The notes: generated by a model not told the origin, from the sequence alone. DNA of 64,000 nucleotides from JADMIH01 sp036399775 (GCA_036399775.1 DASWMJ010000084.1:186001-250000); one strand, 5' to 3'; counted from the stretch's first letter, positions 50,604 through 58,973 are shown. Made by a program: numbers and translations.

Positions 50604-51809
50604 ATGCTAAGACAGATCAAGTTCATGCTCGCTGCCGCAGTCTTGTTGCTGCTACTTCTCGTTGGATGCCAGGGCCAGCAGACACAACCTGCCAAAGAGA
50701 CGCCATTCCCTATCGCCACGCAGCCCACTACGAGCGATGGGATACCCACACCTGCCGTGCTTCCGCCTCCGCAGAGTGGTGTGCGGCCCACCCAGGAGCC
50801 AAATTGCGAGACCTTCAGCAAAACGACCTACAAGGTATGCGACGAATTCCTATCACAATGGGAATATGAGGGCGGACTTCTCAGGTTCGGGCTGCCCCTG
50901 AGCGATTGGTTCTATGAGGTTGACGAAGCAAGCGGTGAGACTTACCGTGTGCAATACTTCGAGCGACACATTATCAAGCTAATGCGCGCTCCGCATGACA
51001 GCGTTATGCCCAGGTGGGGTGTAGCGCCAAAAGTGCCCCTCGGCTCAACCATCTACGAGCGCAGGTACCCTGACGGCGCGCCTGGCCAGGTCCCCAATAA
51101 GACGGGGCCTGCTCCACTGCTTATGCACATAGATAAAGATATCTGGCTGAGTGGCCGCTTCAAAGAATTCGGGGCATCTGATAGCAGGTTTATGGATGCG
51201 AGCGAGTGGTTCGGGACTGCTATCTCTAACGAGTTCATAGAGAAGAACGAAGTAGATGGCAAGTCCTACAAGGTGCAGTATTTCGAGCGGGCCGCGCTGG
51301 AATACCACCCGGAGAATCTACCTCCCGATGATGTGCAGTTCGCGCCTCTTGGACTGTATGAGTTCCGGCACAGGTACCCTGGAGGCATACCCAACAACCC
51401 CACCCCTACACCCAGGCCATATACCACCCCTGAACCGGGACGTGGCTGCCAGGGGCAGATCGTCCTGCCGCCAGCTAAACTCACTCCAACAGTAAGTCTC
51501 GCCCAGGCAGAAGCCCACGTGCGCGACCGCTATTCGCAGATGAATAATGGCCTGCAACTTGGCCCCTTAGTCATCAGCAAATACGCAAGCGTAGATATCA
51601 CCCACCCGCAAAGCGACGTGGAGATATTCAGGGATGCGTGGCATCTAGGTTTTCGTAAGGATGTTGCGACCCCTACGCCTCTCCCTACGGATGTACCCGC
51701 AGATATGTTCGACATGCCGCCACCTCTAGCGACTTACAATGTTTATGTGGATGCCGAGACGGGCCAGGTATTGCCGGGCTGCGAATGGGAGGTTACGAGC
51801 GCGCCTTGA
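50604..51809 (+). CDS. Secreted lipoprotein with two FGLPLS/VQYFER repeats
   Basis: A 401-residue lipoprotein: signal helix with lipobox LLVGC, Pro/Thr linker to about residue 60, then two copies of a repeat. Copy one has LLRFGLPLSDWF and YRVQYFERHIIKL; copy two has WFGTAISNEF and YKVQYFERAALEYHPEN. The C-terminal 130 residues follow another Pro/Thr linker and are unassigned. This repeat is frequent in secreted Chloroflexota proteins (general impression) with unknown role. The ATG at 50604 has TTGGAG upstream. It runs against the phage genes and interrupts them. Confidence 0.8.
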   Translation: MLRQIKFMLAAAVLLLLLLVGCQGQQTQPAKETPFPIATQPTTSDGIPTPAVLPPPQSGVRPTQEPNCETFSKTTYKVCDEFLSQWEYEGGLLRFGLPLSDWFYEVDEASGETYRVQYFERHIIKLMRAPHDSVMPRWGVAPKVPLGSTIYERRYPDGAPGQVPNKTGPAPLLMHIDKDIWLSGRFKEFGASDSRFMDASEWFGTAISNEFIEKNEVDGKSYKVQYFERAALEYHPENLPPDDVQFAPLGLYEFRHRYPGGIPNNPTPTPRPYTTPEPGRGCQGQIVLPPAKLTPTVSLAQAEAHVRDRYSQMNNGLQLGPLVISKYASVDITHPQSDVEIFRDAWHLGFRKDVATPTPLPTDVPADMFDMPPPLATYNVYVDAETGQVLPGCEWEVTSAP

Positions 51810-51965
51810 GTAAGGGTGATGAATAGCCCTATCCAGGTATTGACCCTAGACGCATTGCTGCACGATGCCGAGATAAAGATGTCGCACTGGGGCGGCACCT
51901 TCAAGCAGGACCAGCGCGTCAATCAGGTGGCCGAGGAGCAGGGCGCGCTCGATATTCAGGACTTT

Positions 51966-52712
51966 TTATCTCAATTCCGCAGGGGTAAATATTTCCAGCG
52001 CTTCCGCCTCTGATGGGGGGTGCAGTATGTCGCGTGCCGCGAACTCTTGCGCCAGCGGATAATTCGTGCCTCGAACGCGCTCAGCAGCTTGCGTGAGATC
52101 GTAGAGCGTGTGCCGGAACTGAACGTCGGATCCAAGCAAGAGCCAGTAGGCACCCGCTTCCCCGAACGGCGACCCCACACTGCCCGCGTTCACAACTCGA
52201 ACCGACCCGACCGTCCGGTCAAACTGCATATGGGTATGGCCGCAAACGACTACAGGCGCGCTGACCCCTTCAAAGACCGGCAAGAGGCGCTCTTCAGGCG
52301 TAAGGCGGGTGAATATCTCGCTGTCATTTCGGGGTGTAGCATGGCAAAATAGCACTTCACCTAAGCCCTCAATTTCCATAGAGAGTGTTTCAGGCCAGCC
52401 GGACATGACCCGCTCGTATTCGGGAGGAAGCTGCTGCCCCACCCAGCGCAAGACCTCTCTAAACCGCTCAGGGACGCCACTCACACCCGTGCCTGCCATC
52501 TCCGCGAGCACCGCACCTTCGCCGTTGCCCCGGATGAACTGTACCGGCACATCGAGGTCCAGCAAGCATGCGAGCGTTTCACGCGGCATCGGACCTGGAA
52601 CCACATCGCCCCCGACCACTATATGCTCTACCCCTGCCTGGCGAATCTCCCGAAGCACAGCTTCAAGCGCAGGGAGGTTCCCATGAATGTCATAGATTGC
52701 AGCCACCCGCAT
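51966..52712 (-). CDS. YfcE-like metallophosphoesterase
   Basis: A 248-residue two-metal phosphoesterase. Its motifs are YDIHGNLPALEAVL (D8, H10), VVGGDVVPGP, IRGNGE, CHATP and VVCGHTHMQFDR, and the closing NAGSVGSPFG typical of the family. Substrates of such proteins are phosphodiesters or nucleotides and are not predictable here. The 156 bases between it and the lipoprotein gene contain a weak 65-codon frame that I do not trust. Confidence 0.9.
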   Translation of the reverse strand: MRVAAIYDIHGNLPALEAVLREIRQAGVEHIVVGGDVVPGPMPRETLACLLDLDVPVQFIRGNGEGAVLAEMAGTGVSGVPERFREVLRWVGQQLPPEYERVMSGWPETLSMEIEGLGEVLFCHATPRNDSEIFTRLTPEERLLPVFEGVSAPVVVCGHTHMQFDRTVGSVRVVNAGSVGSPFGEAGAYWLLLGSDVQFRHTLYDLTQAAERVRGTNYPLAQEFAARDILHPPSEAEALEIFTPAELR

Positions 52713-52766
52713 AATAGACCTTCCTCTCCGTCAAGGGCCTCTCTATCTATAATAGCACGTCTTATG

Positions 52767-52795
52767 TTGACAGGCGCACGCTCTTCTCGTATGAT
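52767..52795 (+). promoter_or_regulatory. Strong sigma-70 promoter for the Spo0M-like gene
   Basis: A perfect TTGACA (52767-52772), a 17-base spacer and TATGAT (52790-52795), 39 bases upstream of the ATG. The predicted transcript start is near 52802. Confidence 0.75.
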
Positions 52796-52834
52796 GGGCC
52801 GGATGTATCCGACTTTACACAAGGAGGCATAATC

Positions 52835-53314
52835 ATGGGATTCTTCAACAAGATCAAGAACACCTTCAACCAGATGACCGGCAGCACAGGCAACCTCCAG
52901 CTACGCATAAACAAGGCCCAGTATGCGCGGGGCGAGACCATAGAAGTGGCCTTCACGGTCTACGCCACCGGCGCGCTCAAGGGCAAGAGCGTCAATATCG
53001 AGCTTGTAGCCACCGAGCGCATCAAGTTCCAGGTGCCTGTCCAGAGCATGTCAGGCACCAGTTCGAGCATGACGCGTAACGAGGAGCGCACCCAGGAGCA
53101 CCAGACCTACCGCCACGTAGAAATGCTGGAAGCGGCAGGCATACAGTTGAACGAGGGCGAGAGCCGCGAGTATACAGGCACATTGCGGGTCCCGGAGGTC
53201 GCGCAGCCCACCTACCAGGGGGTGAACGCCCAGCATACCTGGCAGGTGCGAGCGTTCATTGATGTGCCAATGGGCGCGGATATAGACGCCGAGACCGATA
53301 TAGCCGTCCTCTAG
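52835..53314 (+). CDS. Arrestin-fold Spo0M-like protein
   Basis: A 159-residue cytoplasmic protein made of beta sandwiches. LQLRINKAQYARGETIEVAF at the N-terminus and TWQVRAFIDVPMGADIDAET at the C-terminus are Spo0M/arrestin-like hallmarks. In Bacillus Spo0M affects sporulation and cell shape; here the role is unknown. It is shorter than Bacillus Spo0M (about 250), lacking the C-terminal part. AAGGAGG lies upstream of the ATG, and a near-consensus promoter precedes it, so high expression is likely. Confidence 0.83.
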   Translation: MGFFNKIKNTFNQMTGSTGNLQLRINKAQYARGETIEVAFTVYATGALKGKSVNIELVATERIKFQVPVQSMSGTSSSMTRNEERTQEHQTYRHVEMLEAAGIQLNEGESREYTGTLRVPEVAQPTYQGVNAQHTWQVRAFIDVPMGADIDAETDIAVL

Positions 53315-53406
53315 CAGCTCATGACCCATGACCTCGACGTGGCCGGAGCGTTGCCAGTGGTTGGTAAAGGGCTGGGGTAGAGAGACGTGGCGGGGATTAG
53401 CTTTTG

Positions 53407-54552
53407 TTACTTGATGTAAATCTTAGTATTGTACTGGGACAAAAAGAATTGAAGTAGAGGGTGTTCTAGTCCCCGTACCTTCACCTGCGTTTGCCCGCCG
53501 GAGGTTTGACTTGCAATCACTACAAACTCGGACATGCCATTTTTATAGAAGCGAAAGAGGAGACCTTCGCGCACGTGCTCTTTCTCTGTTTCATCCTGCC
53601 AGGATTTATCAGCCAGTAGAATAGACCTGTACCATGCCTCAACCTCCTCCGGTTGATTGCTGACCCTATAGGTCGTGGTACTTTGCACCACGCCAGCCTG
53701 GAGACGCTCTTCAATCATTTTTGCGTCCTGCGCGCCAGGGTACACCGGCAGCTTCTGCATGTCGGGTCGCCTGTAGGTGCCCAACGTTACGTGAGTGTTC
53801 TTGCTTCCTTCCCCAGTAGTATAGCTGCTCATGAACAGCAGGAAGCGCGATGACAGTTCTTTCCCCGGTTCAGACCGCTCAAAGGCCAGGATGTAGGGGG
53901 ACTTCTGCTCGTGCACTCGTTGCCACCCGCTTTTCGGTAACTCGCGCTCGTAGAACGACCATACATCATCCTGACCCGCAGGCGCGACGAAAGAAATGGT
54001 GCACGAGTCACGTGTGCTACAGCCGATTCTATGCACCAGACCGTCTTCGGAGCCTGGGTAGAGCAGTGCCCCTTTAGCTCCGGGCAGGACGCCAGCGAGC
54101 GTGCCGCCGGTGCTGCCAGTAGTAGCGAAGACGACCAGCGCGATGAACGACACCACGCCAAGCAGGATGATCGCTATATCGAGGCGAAACTTTGCCAGGG
54201 TGAAGCCGAGCAGGCCAACGACAAAGAGGAGGAGGGGCACGGCCCAAAAGTTGGGGGTGAAGATGATCCCAAGCGTATTGGTGTAGAGCCACTTAGTCAT
54301 CACCAGTTTGAGCGGCGCATAAGGAAAGTCGGAGCAGCAAGCCGCGAATAGCACATTGAATGGTATGGTTGCCAGGAACCAGCCGGCCCCTGCGGCCAGG
54401 GTCATTTTGATAAGGCGCGAGAAGGACGTTTCGAGGTCAGCCTGCCGCCTCACGGTCCAGGCCCGCCACAGCAGTAGCGCCGGTATGAGGACCACGACGC
54501 CTAGCAAGACGTAGTCGTACCAATCTAACGGTATGAACCAATCCAACGACAT
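53407..54552 (-). CDS. Membrane protein of unknown function
   Basis: A 381-residue protein. Four helices are visible in the first 155 residues (about 13-31, 50-70, 100-118 and 122-145). A soluble part of about 225 residues follows, with two similar halves: DDVWSFYERELPKSGWQRV and EEVEAWYRSILLADKSWQDE. Each is preceded by a YPG sequence (LLYPGSEDG, LPVYPGAQDA). No named family was recognised. It sits beside the phage terminase on the same strand but looks cellular. Confidence 0.7.
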   Translation of the reverse strand: MSLDWFIPLDWYDYVLLGVVVLIPALLLWRAWTVRRQADLETSFSRLIKMTLAAGAGWFLATIPFNVLFAACCSDFPYAPLKLVMTKWLYTNTLGIIFTPNFWAVPLLLFVVGLLGFTLAKFRLDIAIILLGVVSFIALVVFATTGSTGGTLAGVLPGAKGALLYPGSEDGLVHRIGCSTRDSCTISFVAPAGQDDVWSFYERELPKSGWQRVHEQKSPYILAFERSEPGKELSSRFLLFMSSYTTGEGSKNTHVTLGTYRRPDMQKLPVYPGAQDAKMIEERLQAGVVQSTTTYRVSNQPEEVEAWYRSILLADKSWQDETEKEHVREGLLFRFYKNGMSEFVVIASQTSGGQTQVKVRGLEHPLLQFFLSQYNTKIYIK

Positions 54553-54705
54553 TTGGAGCGTCCTTTCTTTGGCTAGTAGTATACAACAAAATTCTACCCA
54601 CTACCGGGTAAAGTAACGTAGGGGTGGTTCATAAGCCTCCCTCGTATTAGTTTTGAGATGCTTGACTTCGTAGCATCAAATGCGGTGCCATGAGGCAGCT
54701 TACGG

Positions 54706-56193
54706 CTATCGCCCTCTCGCGATGCGTGGTCGCCAATCGAGCCTGTCGAGCACGGCGCACAACGACGCGCTCACCAGCAGATCGTCATGCGTGGCACGGT
54801 CCTCCACTCCCCACCTGAGCAGCTTACCCGGACCTTCGCCTACCTGCGAGCCACACGCCTCCACCTGCGCCCAGAAGAGGCCGGTGTCGCTCTCGCCGTC
54901 CTCCGCGTACTCCTTGTATCGTCCGCTCTCCACCAGCCCCAGGAAGTCCCACCCAAGCTGCGACTTGCTCTGGCTGCTGAAGACGAAAGGCACGACCTTG
55001 CCGGGTAGAGCCTGCCCCAGGAAGCCCGCCAGCCCCGCGCCCACGCCCGTAGCGTCCACGACCACCCACCGCGCCGCCCACACGTTGCGCGCCAGGTCCG
55101 CGATTGCCGCGTGGAGCTGCGGGTGCGGCGTGCCCACCCACAGCCGCCTGTCTACCACCCGGTATCGCGCCCCCATCACGAGCGGGTCGTCCAGCCCCGC
55201 CACATCCACCTCCACCACCGTGAGCGCGGTCGCATCTCGATTGCGGAATGTGGAATGCGGAGTGCCGAATGTTGTGTCCACCAGCGACTCCGCATTCCAC
55301 ATTCCGCACTCCGCGTTTGTTTCGTCTGCGCCCGCTACGTCGAGGAGGAGGGCGTAGACCCTACCGGGCGTGGCCGATCTCTGGCGGGGGTGGTCGCCTC
55401 GCATCTGGGCGCGACGGGCTGGGCCGAACAGCCTGCCCTCCGAGTCAAGCTCTTCGAGGAAGTATTCGGTGCGGATGAAGGGGTGGTCCCTCCCGAACTG
55501 AGCGATGCGGGCGCGCACCTGCTCGCCGTACTGCGGCACCCAGTAGGCCACCTCCTCCCAACCCACCTTGAAGACGCGCCGGATGCCGTCCTTGCGCTCC
55601 AATTCGCCCAGGTAGGCCATCTGGCGCGCCAGCAGCGTGCTCGAAGTCCAGACCGTGCCCGAAAAGACCTGCGTGGCGTGCGAGGCCGCGCCCATCGGGT
55701 CGAACACGGCGTCCCACCTCGCGGGCGAGACCTCCTGCGCCTCGTTGCACGCCAGCAGCAGGGAGGCAGTCTCCCCGCGAGCCTGGGCGGTGGGGTGGGC
55801 TGATAAGAAGCTGCAAGCCGCCTTGCCCACCCTCAAGCCGTAGCCGTCGTTGCCTCCAGGTCCCGGCGTGAAAGGCAACTCATCCAGCCTGTCGAGCAGC
55901 CTGCGCTTGCTTATCAACGCTTGCGGCCTGTAGGTGGGGTTCACCACGATGAGTGATCCGCCGTCCAGGTGGTACCTCGCCATGAGGTAAGCCTCCAACT
56001 GCGCCAGCATCTCATCTTTGCCCGATTGCCGGGCGAAAACTACCGCGATCTGCCGCCCCTCTCCATGCCACACCGACCGGGCGATCTCAGACGCTACCCT
56101 GGCCTGGTACTCCCGCAACGCAAACCGGGGCCACGCCACCCGCGAATACTTCCCCAAATCCCTCAAACTCTCCCGCAACCGAACACCAAGCAT
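54706..56193 (-). CDS. terL: Phage terminase large subunit, with repeat insertion
   Basis: The DNA-packaging motor ATPase and nuclease (495 residues). Walker A is VVFARQSGKDEM (near 51-62). The Walker B region is LLLACNEAQEV (145-155), with Asn where Asp is usual but the catalytic Glu151 kept. The nuclease domain has Asp285 (LLLDVAGADE), VVDATGVGAGLAG and the late THDDLLVSASL. Residues about 292-318 (from N-A-E-C-G-M-W-N to T-F-R-N) are encoded by a heptanucleotide hairpin inserted just after the first nuclease aspartate; the frame resumes at RDATALTVVEV. The portal lies 4.4 kb downstream beyond unrelated genes. Activity is uncertain. Confidence 0.85.
   Translation of the reverse strand: MLGVRLRESLRDLGKYSRVAWPRFALREYQARVASEIARSVWHGEGRQIAVVFARQSGKDEMLAQLEAYLMARYHLDGGSLIVVNPTYRPQALISKRRLLDRLDELPFTPGPGGNDGYGLRVGKAACSFLSAHPTAQARGETASLLLACNEAQEVSPARWDAVFDPMGAASHATQVFSGTVWTSSTLLARQMAYLGELERKDGIRRVFKVGWEEVAYWVPQYGEQVRARIAQFGRDHPFIRTEYFLEELDSEGRLFGPARRAQMRGDHPRQRSATPGRVYALLLDVAGADETNAECGMWNAESLVDTTFGTPHSTFRNRDATALTVVEVDVAGLDDPLVMGARYRVVDRRLWVGTPHPQLHAAIADLARNVWAARWVVVDATGVGAGLAGFLGQALPGKVVPFVFSSQSKSQLGWDFLGLVESGRYKEYAEDGESDTGLFWAQVEACGSQVGEGPGKLLRWGVEDRATHDDLLVSASLCAVLDRLDWRPRIARGR
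55242..55308. repeat. Heptanucleotide hairpin (unit GCGGAAT) inserted in terL
   Basis: 55242-55263 and 55287-55308 are perfect 22-base complements around a 23-base loop. The insert keeps the reading frame. The same 22 bases make up the core of the nuoD-nuoE hairpin at 14894-14973. Confidence 0.92.
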
Positions 56194-56205
56194 CCATTCT
56201 CCTCC

Positions 56206-56332
56206 CGTAAAACGTGAAACGTGAACCAGAAAGGCACAAAGATCACCAAGATATTGTGAATAGAACCGCAGAGACGCAGAGGCGCAGAGTCTATTTAGGG
56301 ATTACGCAATACGCATCACGTTTTACGTTTCA
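56206..56332. repeat. Heptanucleotide inverted array (unit CGTAAAA/CGTGAAA) before terL
   Basis: The left arm 56206-56227 and the right arm 56300-56332 (ATTACGC, AATACGC, ATCACGT, TTTACGT) flank a CACAAAG/CGCAGAG tract. The right arm holds the stop TGA of the holin-like gene. Confidence 0.8.
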
Positions 56333-56602
56333 TCTCACCAGCTTCATTACCAACTCAAGTAATATCGCCCCTATCACCAGCCACAACAGCGTATTGACCC
56401 GCCCCTTCACCTCACCTACGCTATCCTTCAATTCAAGAAGCATCTGCCGCGTCATCATCTCGTAGACCGACTTCGGCTTGTCGTCAATAGCTACCTCGTC
56501 CCCCTGCGCCTCTGCTGGTAGTGGCCGCTTCCTCTCCTGCCCGCCATATCCAAGCACCCGAACATTCGATTTCACGCTATTCCCTCCTAACTCAAAACTC
56601 AT
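56330..56602 (-). CDS. Holin/XhlA-like small membrane protein
   Basis: A 90-residue protein with a hydrophilic N-terminus, an amphipathic helix (MLLELKDSVGEVKGRVNTLL) and a C-terminal transmembrane helix (WLVIGAILLELVMKLV). The layout matches XhlA-type hemolysin/holin accessory proteins of phages. It lies between a small gene and terL in the phage leader segment. The assignment is by topology and position. Confidence 0.6.
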   Translation of the reverse strand: MSFELGGNSVKSNVRVLGYGGQERKRPLPAEAQGDEVAIDDKPKSVYEMMTRQMLLELKDSVGEVKGRVNTLLWLVIGAILLELVMKLVR

Positions 56603-56625
56603 AACTCATAACTCATAACTCCTCG
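56588..56625. repeat. Heptanucleotide array (unit ATAACTC)
   Basis: Five units (CTAACTC, AAAACTC, ATAACTC, ATAACTC, ATAACTC) contain the last codons and stop TGA of the 102-residue gene and reach the ribosome-binding region of the holin-like gene. No complementary arm is seen. Confidence 0.85.
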
Positions 56626-56921
56626 TCAACTCCGAGGTCGCGCAGGACGCGGGCGAACTCTTCGTGCAGGCGGTTGGTGCGGTTGTTGCCCGCCGACAGC
56701 TTCTGCTCGGCCAGCAGCGCCTTGCCTATTGAGTCGGACAGGCGAGCCGCCACGCCGCCCATCTTCGCGAGGTCCGCCTCCCCACCCTTCATGCTATCCA
56801 TTACCTGCTCCAGCGCCTCTCGCAGCGCGCCTATCTCCCCCTGCAAAGACGTCTTCTCCACCTTCCCTGTCGCTGCCTCCACACACTTCCCATTACTGCT
56901 AATGTCGCGTATCTCGCCCAT
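56613..56921 (-). CDS. Small phage leader protein (terminase small-subunit position)
   Basis: A 102-residue helical, charged protein (LQGEIGALREALEQVMDSMK, RLSDSIGKALLAEQKLSAGN). It is not recognised as a known family. Its place upstream of terL suggests a small terminase subunit or regulator, but no helix-turn-helix is evident. The stop is in the ATAACTC array. The 41-bp shared motif lies about 140 bases upstream. Confidence 0.5.
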   Translation of the reverse strand: MGEIRDISSNGKCVEAATGKVEKTSLQGEIGALREALEQVMDSMKGGEADLAKMGGVAARLSDSIGKALLAEQKLSAGNNRTNRLHEEFARVLRDLGVDEEL

Positions 56922-57060
56922 ACTCTTCTCCCTTATTACTCTCTAATACCAACTCCTTTTGAGGAAACTGTAAATGGAAAGGAGCCACGGGAGACCCCCG
57001 GAATCCCGGCACGGGATACCCCTGCACCCACAAGTTGGTTTAACTATCACTCGAAACATC

Positions 57061-57101
57061 CTCTATATACTTAATCCCATTTCGGCCCATTTTCGGGACA
57101 T
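57061..57101 (-). promoter_or_regulatory. Shared 41-bp motif upstream of the terminase segment
   Basis: The second copy of the element at 50324-50364 (about 30/41 identical, same orientation). The plus-strand blocks are ACTTAATCCC and TCGGGACA with TATATA/TATTAA beside them. The two copies precede the two halves of the phage module. Confidence 0.55.
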
Positions 57102-57189
57102 CGCGCAGCGCCGCCCGCGTCACGTTCGTGGCTGCCCGTCGTTACATTCATTAGAGGGCGTGCGGAAACTTTACGTGGAGGTTGAATAG

Positions 57190-57366
57190 ATGGGAAGCCT
57201 TGCGAATATTATCTGGATAATAGTGGTAGTGCTCGTCGTGCTGTGGCTACTCAGTCTCGTGCTCAACCTGGCCGCCGGTGCGCTGGGCTGGGCGGTGCAT
57301 CTACTGTTGGTTATAGCGGTCATACTGATCGTCTACAACCTGATCACCGGACGCAGAGCAGTCTAA
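57190..57366 (+). CDS. Tiny lmo0937-like membrane protein
   Basis: A 58-residue protein (MGSLANIIWIIVVVLVVLWL and on) with two helices. The second, HLLLVIAVILIVYNLITG, is typical of the lmo0937/DUF5670 family of small stress-associated membrane proteins with unknown function. The ATG is at 57190, preceded by TGGAGGTTGAATAG. It is followed by a paralogue of the same length. Confidence 0.75.
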   Translation: MGSLANIIWIIVVVLVVLWLLSLVLNLAAGALGWAVHLLLVIAVILIVYNLITGRRAV

Positions 57367-57383
57367 GGGCAGGCTTGACGCTA

Positions 57384-57410
57384 AGGGGCACGGCGCTATG
57401 CCGTGCCCCT
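57384..57410 (+). promoter_or_regulatory. 11-bp hairpin directly before the second small gene
   Basis: AGGGGCACGGC (57384-57394) pairs perfectly with 57400-57410 around GCTAT. The GTG start of the next gene follows at 57411, so the stem would cover its ribosome-binding region. Confidence 0.6.
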
Positions 57411-57587
57411 GTGAAGGTGGAGATATTGGCCGGACGGCGTGTAGCGTGGGGCCTCATGCTGGCCCTGCTCGCCCTATACGGGGTAGGCTTTCTATTGGGC
57501 TGGGGCGGCTATGCCTCCTGGCACCTACTACTGGTGATCGCCGCTATCCTGCTGATTTACAACGTACTGTCCAGGCGCAGTAACTAA
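57411..57587 (+). CDS. Second tiny lmo0937-like membrane protein
   Basis: 58 residues from the GTG at 57411, the same length as its neighbour. The first helix is LMLALLALYGVGFLLG; the second, HLLLVIAAILLIYNVLSRR, aligns directly with the neighbour's HLLLVIAVILIVYNLITGRR. It is a tandem duplication in which the N-terminal halves have diverged. The start is uncertain because the hairpin sits where a ribosome-binding site should be. A strong terminator follows. Confidence 0.65.
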   Translation: MKVEILAGRRVAWGLMLALLALYGVGFLLGWGGYASWHLLLVIAAILLIYNVLSRRSN

Positions 57588-57604
57588 TACAAACATTCTG
57601 TGAG

Positions 57605-57665
57605 ACAAGCAATAAAAAGCCTGGGTAGAGCGCGGAGTGCTCCACCCAGGCTTTTTATTGCTTGT
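57605..57665. terminator. Bidirectional Rho-independent terminator
   Basis: Perfect 22-bp stem (57605-57626 with 57644-57665) containing AAAAAGCCTGGGT/ACCCAGGCTTTTT, loop 17 bases. The A-tract on one side and T-tract on the other let it work in both directions, between the small membrane genes and the convergent Yip1 gene. Confidence 0.88.
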
Positions 57666-57691
57666 TCTATCTCCCCTGCCTACGCGCTCAG

Positions 57692-58594
57692 TTACCTCGA
57701 ACCGTTGTTGATCGCGCCGGCCAGGATCATGGTGAACAGACCTATGCAGCCACAGACAAGCAGGACCAGGATTATCAAGGGCACGAAAGCCGCCAGCATA
57801 GCCTTCCCGCCCTGCTGTCTCTGCGAGGCTTGCAGCGAAAACCCTACGCATACTATCTGGTATATCGGCAGAGCGATGGCTGCTATGGCACCCACGCACG
57901 GAATGATGCTAAGTATGGACGCCCCTATATGCAAGGGCGTATAGCTCAGTGAAGAAAGATAGGCTTGCGTGCCGAAGTCCCCACCGCGATCACCCTGCCC
58001 ACCAAGCATCTTGGACACACCCCACTGTATAACAGTCCCCAGCAAGAAGGTTAAAGGCGTCAAGACCAGGGTGAACAACGCGCCCACCAGCCCCGTAGCG
58101 CCCCCTCCCATGAAGATGCCGGGATCAAAAGGCAGATTCGCATTCTGGAACTGTGCCCGAAGCTGTTCAATCTGCGCTGCGTTCGTCGCGCTGGAGATCA
58201 GGCCGGCGAGCACGGCCATAATAGCGGCTATGATTGCTACAGCCGCCACGCCTATGAGCGTCTTGGTCCAACTGGCGTTCGGTATCTCCGCCTCATAAGT
58301 GCCTACATTGGGCTTGGTGACGGCGCGAATGTATGATTGGATGAGGGAATTGATGTCCATCTGGCCCCCGCCGCCCGACCCACTCATCGCAGGGGGTGGC
58401 GAGTACCCGCCGCCCGGTGGTGGCGGGGGAGTGTAACCTCCCGATGGCGGTGGGCTATAACCCCCTTCAGGCGGGGGAGTATAAGCTCCTGATGGCGGTG
58501 GGGCGTAGTCTCCTGAGGGCGGGGGAGGGTTATAGCCCCCTCCTACCGGCTGAGTAGGCTCGCCGCCTGGCTGAGAGGGTGGCTGGTAAGACAT
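57692..58594 (-). CDS. Yip1-domain membrane protein with Pro/Gly-rich repeats
   Basis: A 300-residue protein. Residues 1-70 are tandem PPPSGGY-type repeats (GDYAPPPSGAYTPPPEGGYS). The rest is a Yip1 domain with five helices, beginning IRAVTKPNVGTYEAEIPNAS and containing GAILSIIPCVGAIAAIALPI-like segments (read as GASILSIIPCVGAIAAIALP). The bacterial role of Yip1 proteins is unknown. The repeat region is unusually biased and may be disordered. The ATG at 58594 has AAAGGAGACC upstream. Confidence 0.85.
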   Translation of the reverse strand: MSYQPPSQPGGEPTQPVGGGYNPPPPSGDYAPPPSGAYTPPPEGGYSPPPSGGYTPPPPPGGGYSPPPAMSGSGGGGQMDINSLIQSYIRAVTKPNVGTYEAEIPNASWTKTLIGVAAVAIIAAIMAVLAGLISSATNAAQIEQLRAQFQNANLPFDPGIFMGGGATGLVGALFTLVLTPLTFLLGTVIQWGVSKMLGGQGDRGGDFGTQAYLSSLSYTPLHIGASILSIIPCVGAIAAIALPIYQIVCVGFSLQASQRQQGGKAMLAAFVPLIILVLLVCGCIGLFTMILAGAINNGSR

Positions 58595-58973
58595 ATCCGG
58601 TCTCCTTTCGACGGGCCGTAAGCCCAGTCATCCGATTTAGAGTACACAAACCTGCTGCGCTCTTACGTATCCGGGGTTCTATGCTAGGGGAAACAGGCAG
58701 AAAAACAAGCGGTCATCTCCTGCCTTGCAAGCCGTATGCTAGCACATGCCTGCACGAATGTCAATACCTTTAATGCAAGCCTGCACTCGGAGAGATTTTC
58801 AAACAAATGAAAAAGCATACAATGGGCGGCTGCGTCCCCCATTGTATGCTTTTTCATTTGTTTGAACTTAGGATACTACGCTTGGACAAGCGTAAATCTT
58901 AAATCCTGGATGACCCATGTCAAGACTTATTTATTCAACTGGTCCCTGACCACTAATTACTGATCACCGGCCA
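58595..58973. other. 379-bp gap holding a strong terminator and a repeat array
   Basis: Contains no credible gene. It holds the 29-bp terminator stem (58798-58866) and a heptanucleotide array (58941-58977). The remainder upstream of the Yip1 gene must carry its promoter, but no good match to consensus was found. Confidence 0.5.
58798..58866. terminator. Perfect 29-bp terminator hairpin
   Basis: 58798-58826 and 58838-58866 are perfect complements with an 11-base loop. The stem contains GAAAAAGC/GCTTTTTC, giving a T-rich run on either strand. It probably ends the transcript of the 1,141-residue protein gene. Confidence 0.85.

Noticed and set aside
51816..52013. A 65-codon frame after the secreted lipoprotein gene
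   Set aside because: It overlaps the end of the metallophosphoesterase by about 48 bases, has no good ribosome-binding site and no family; possible but unsupported.
46141..56921. Complete prophage
   Set aside because: No integrase, repressor, tail, or lysis enzyme genes and no flanking direct repeats were found; only head and packaging genes are present.
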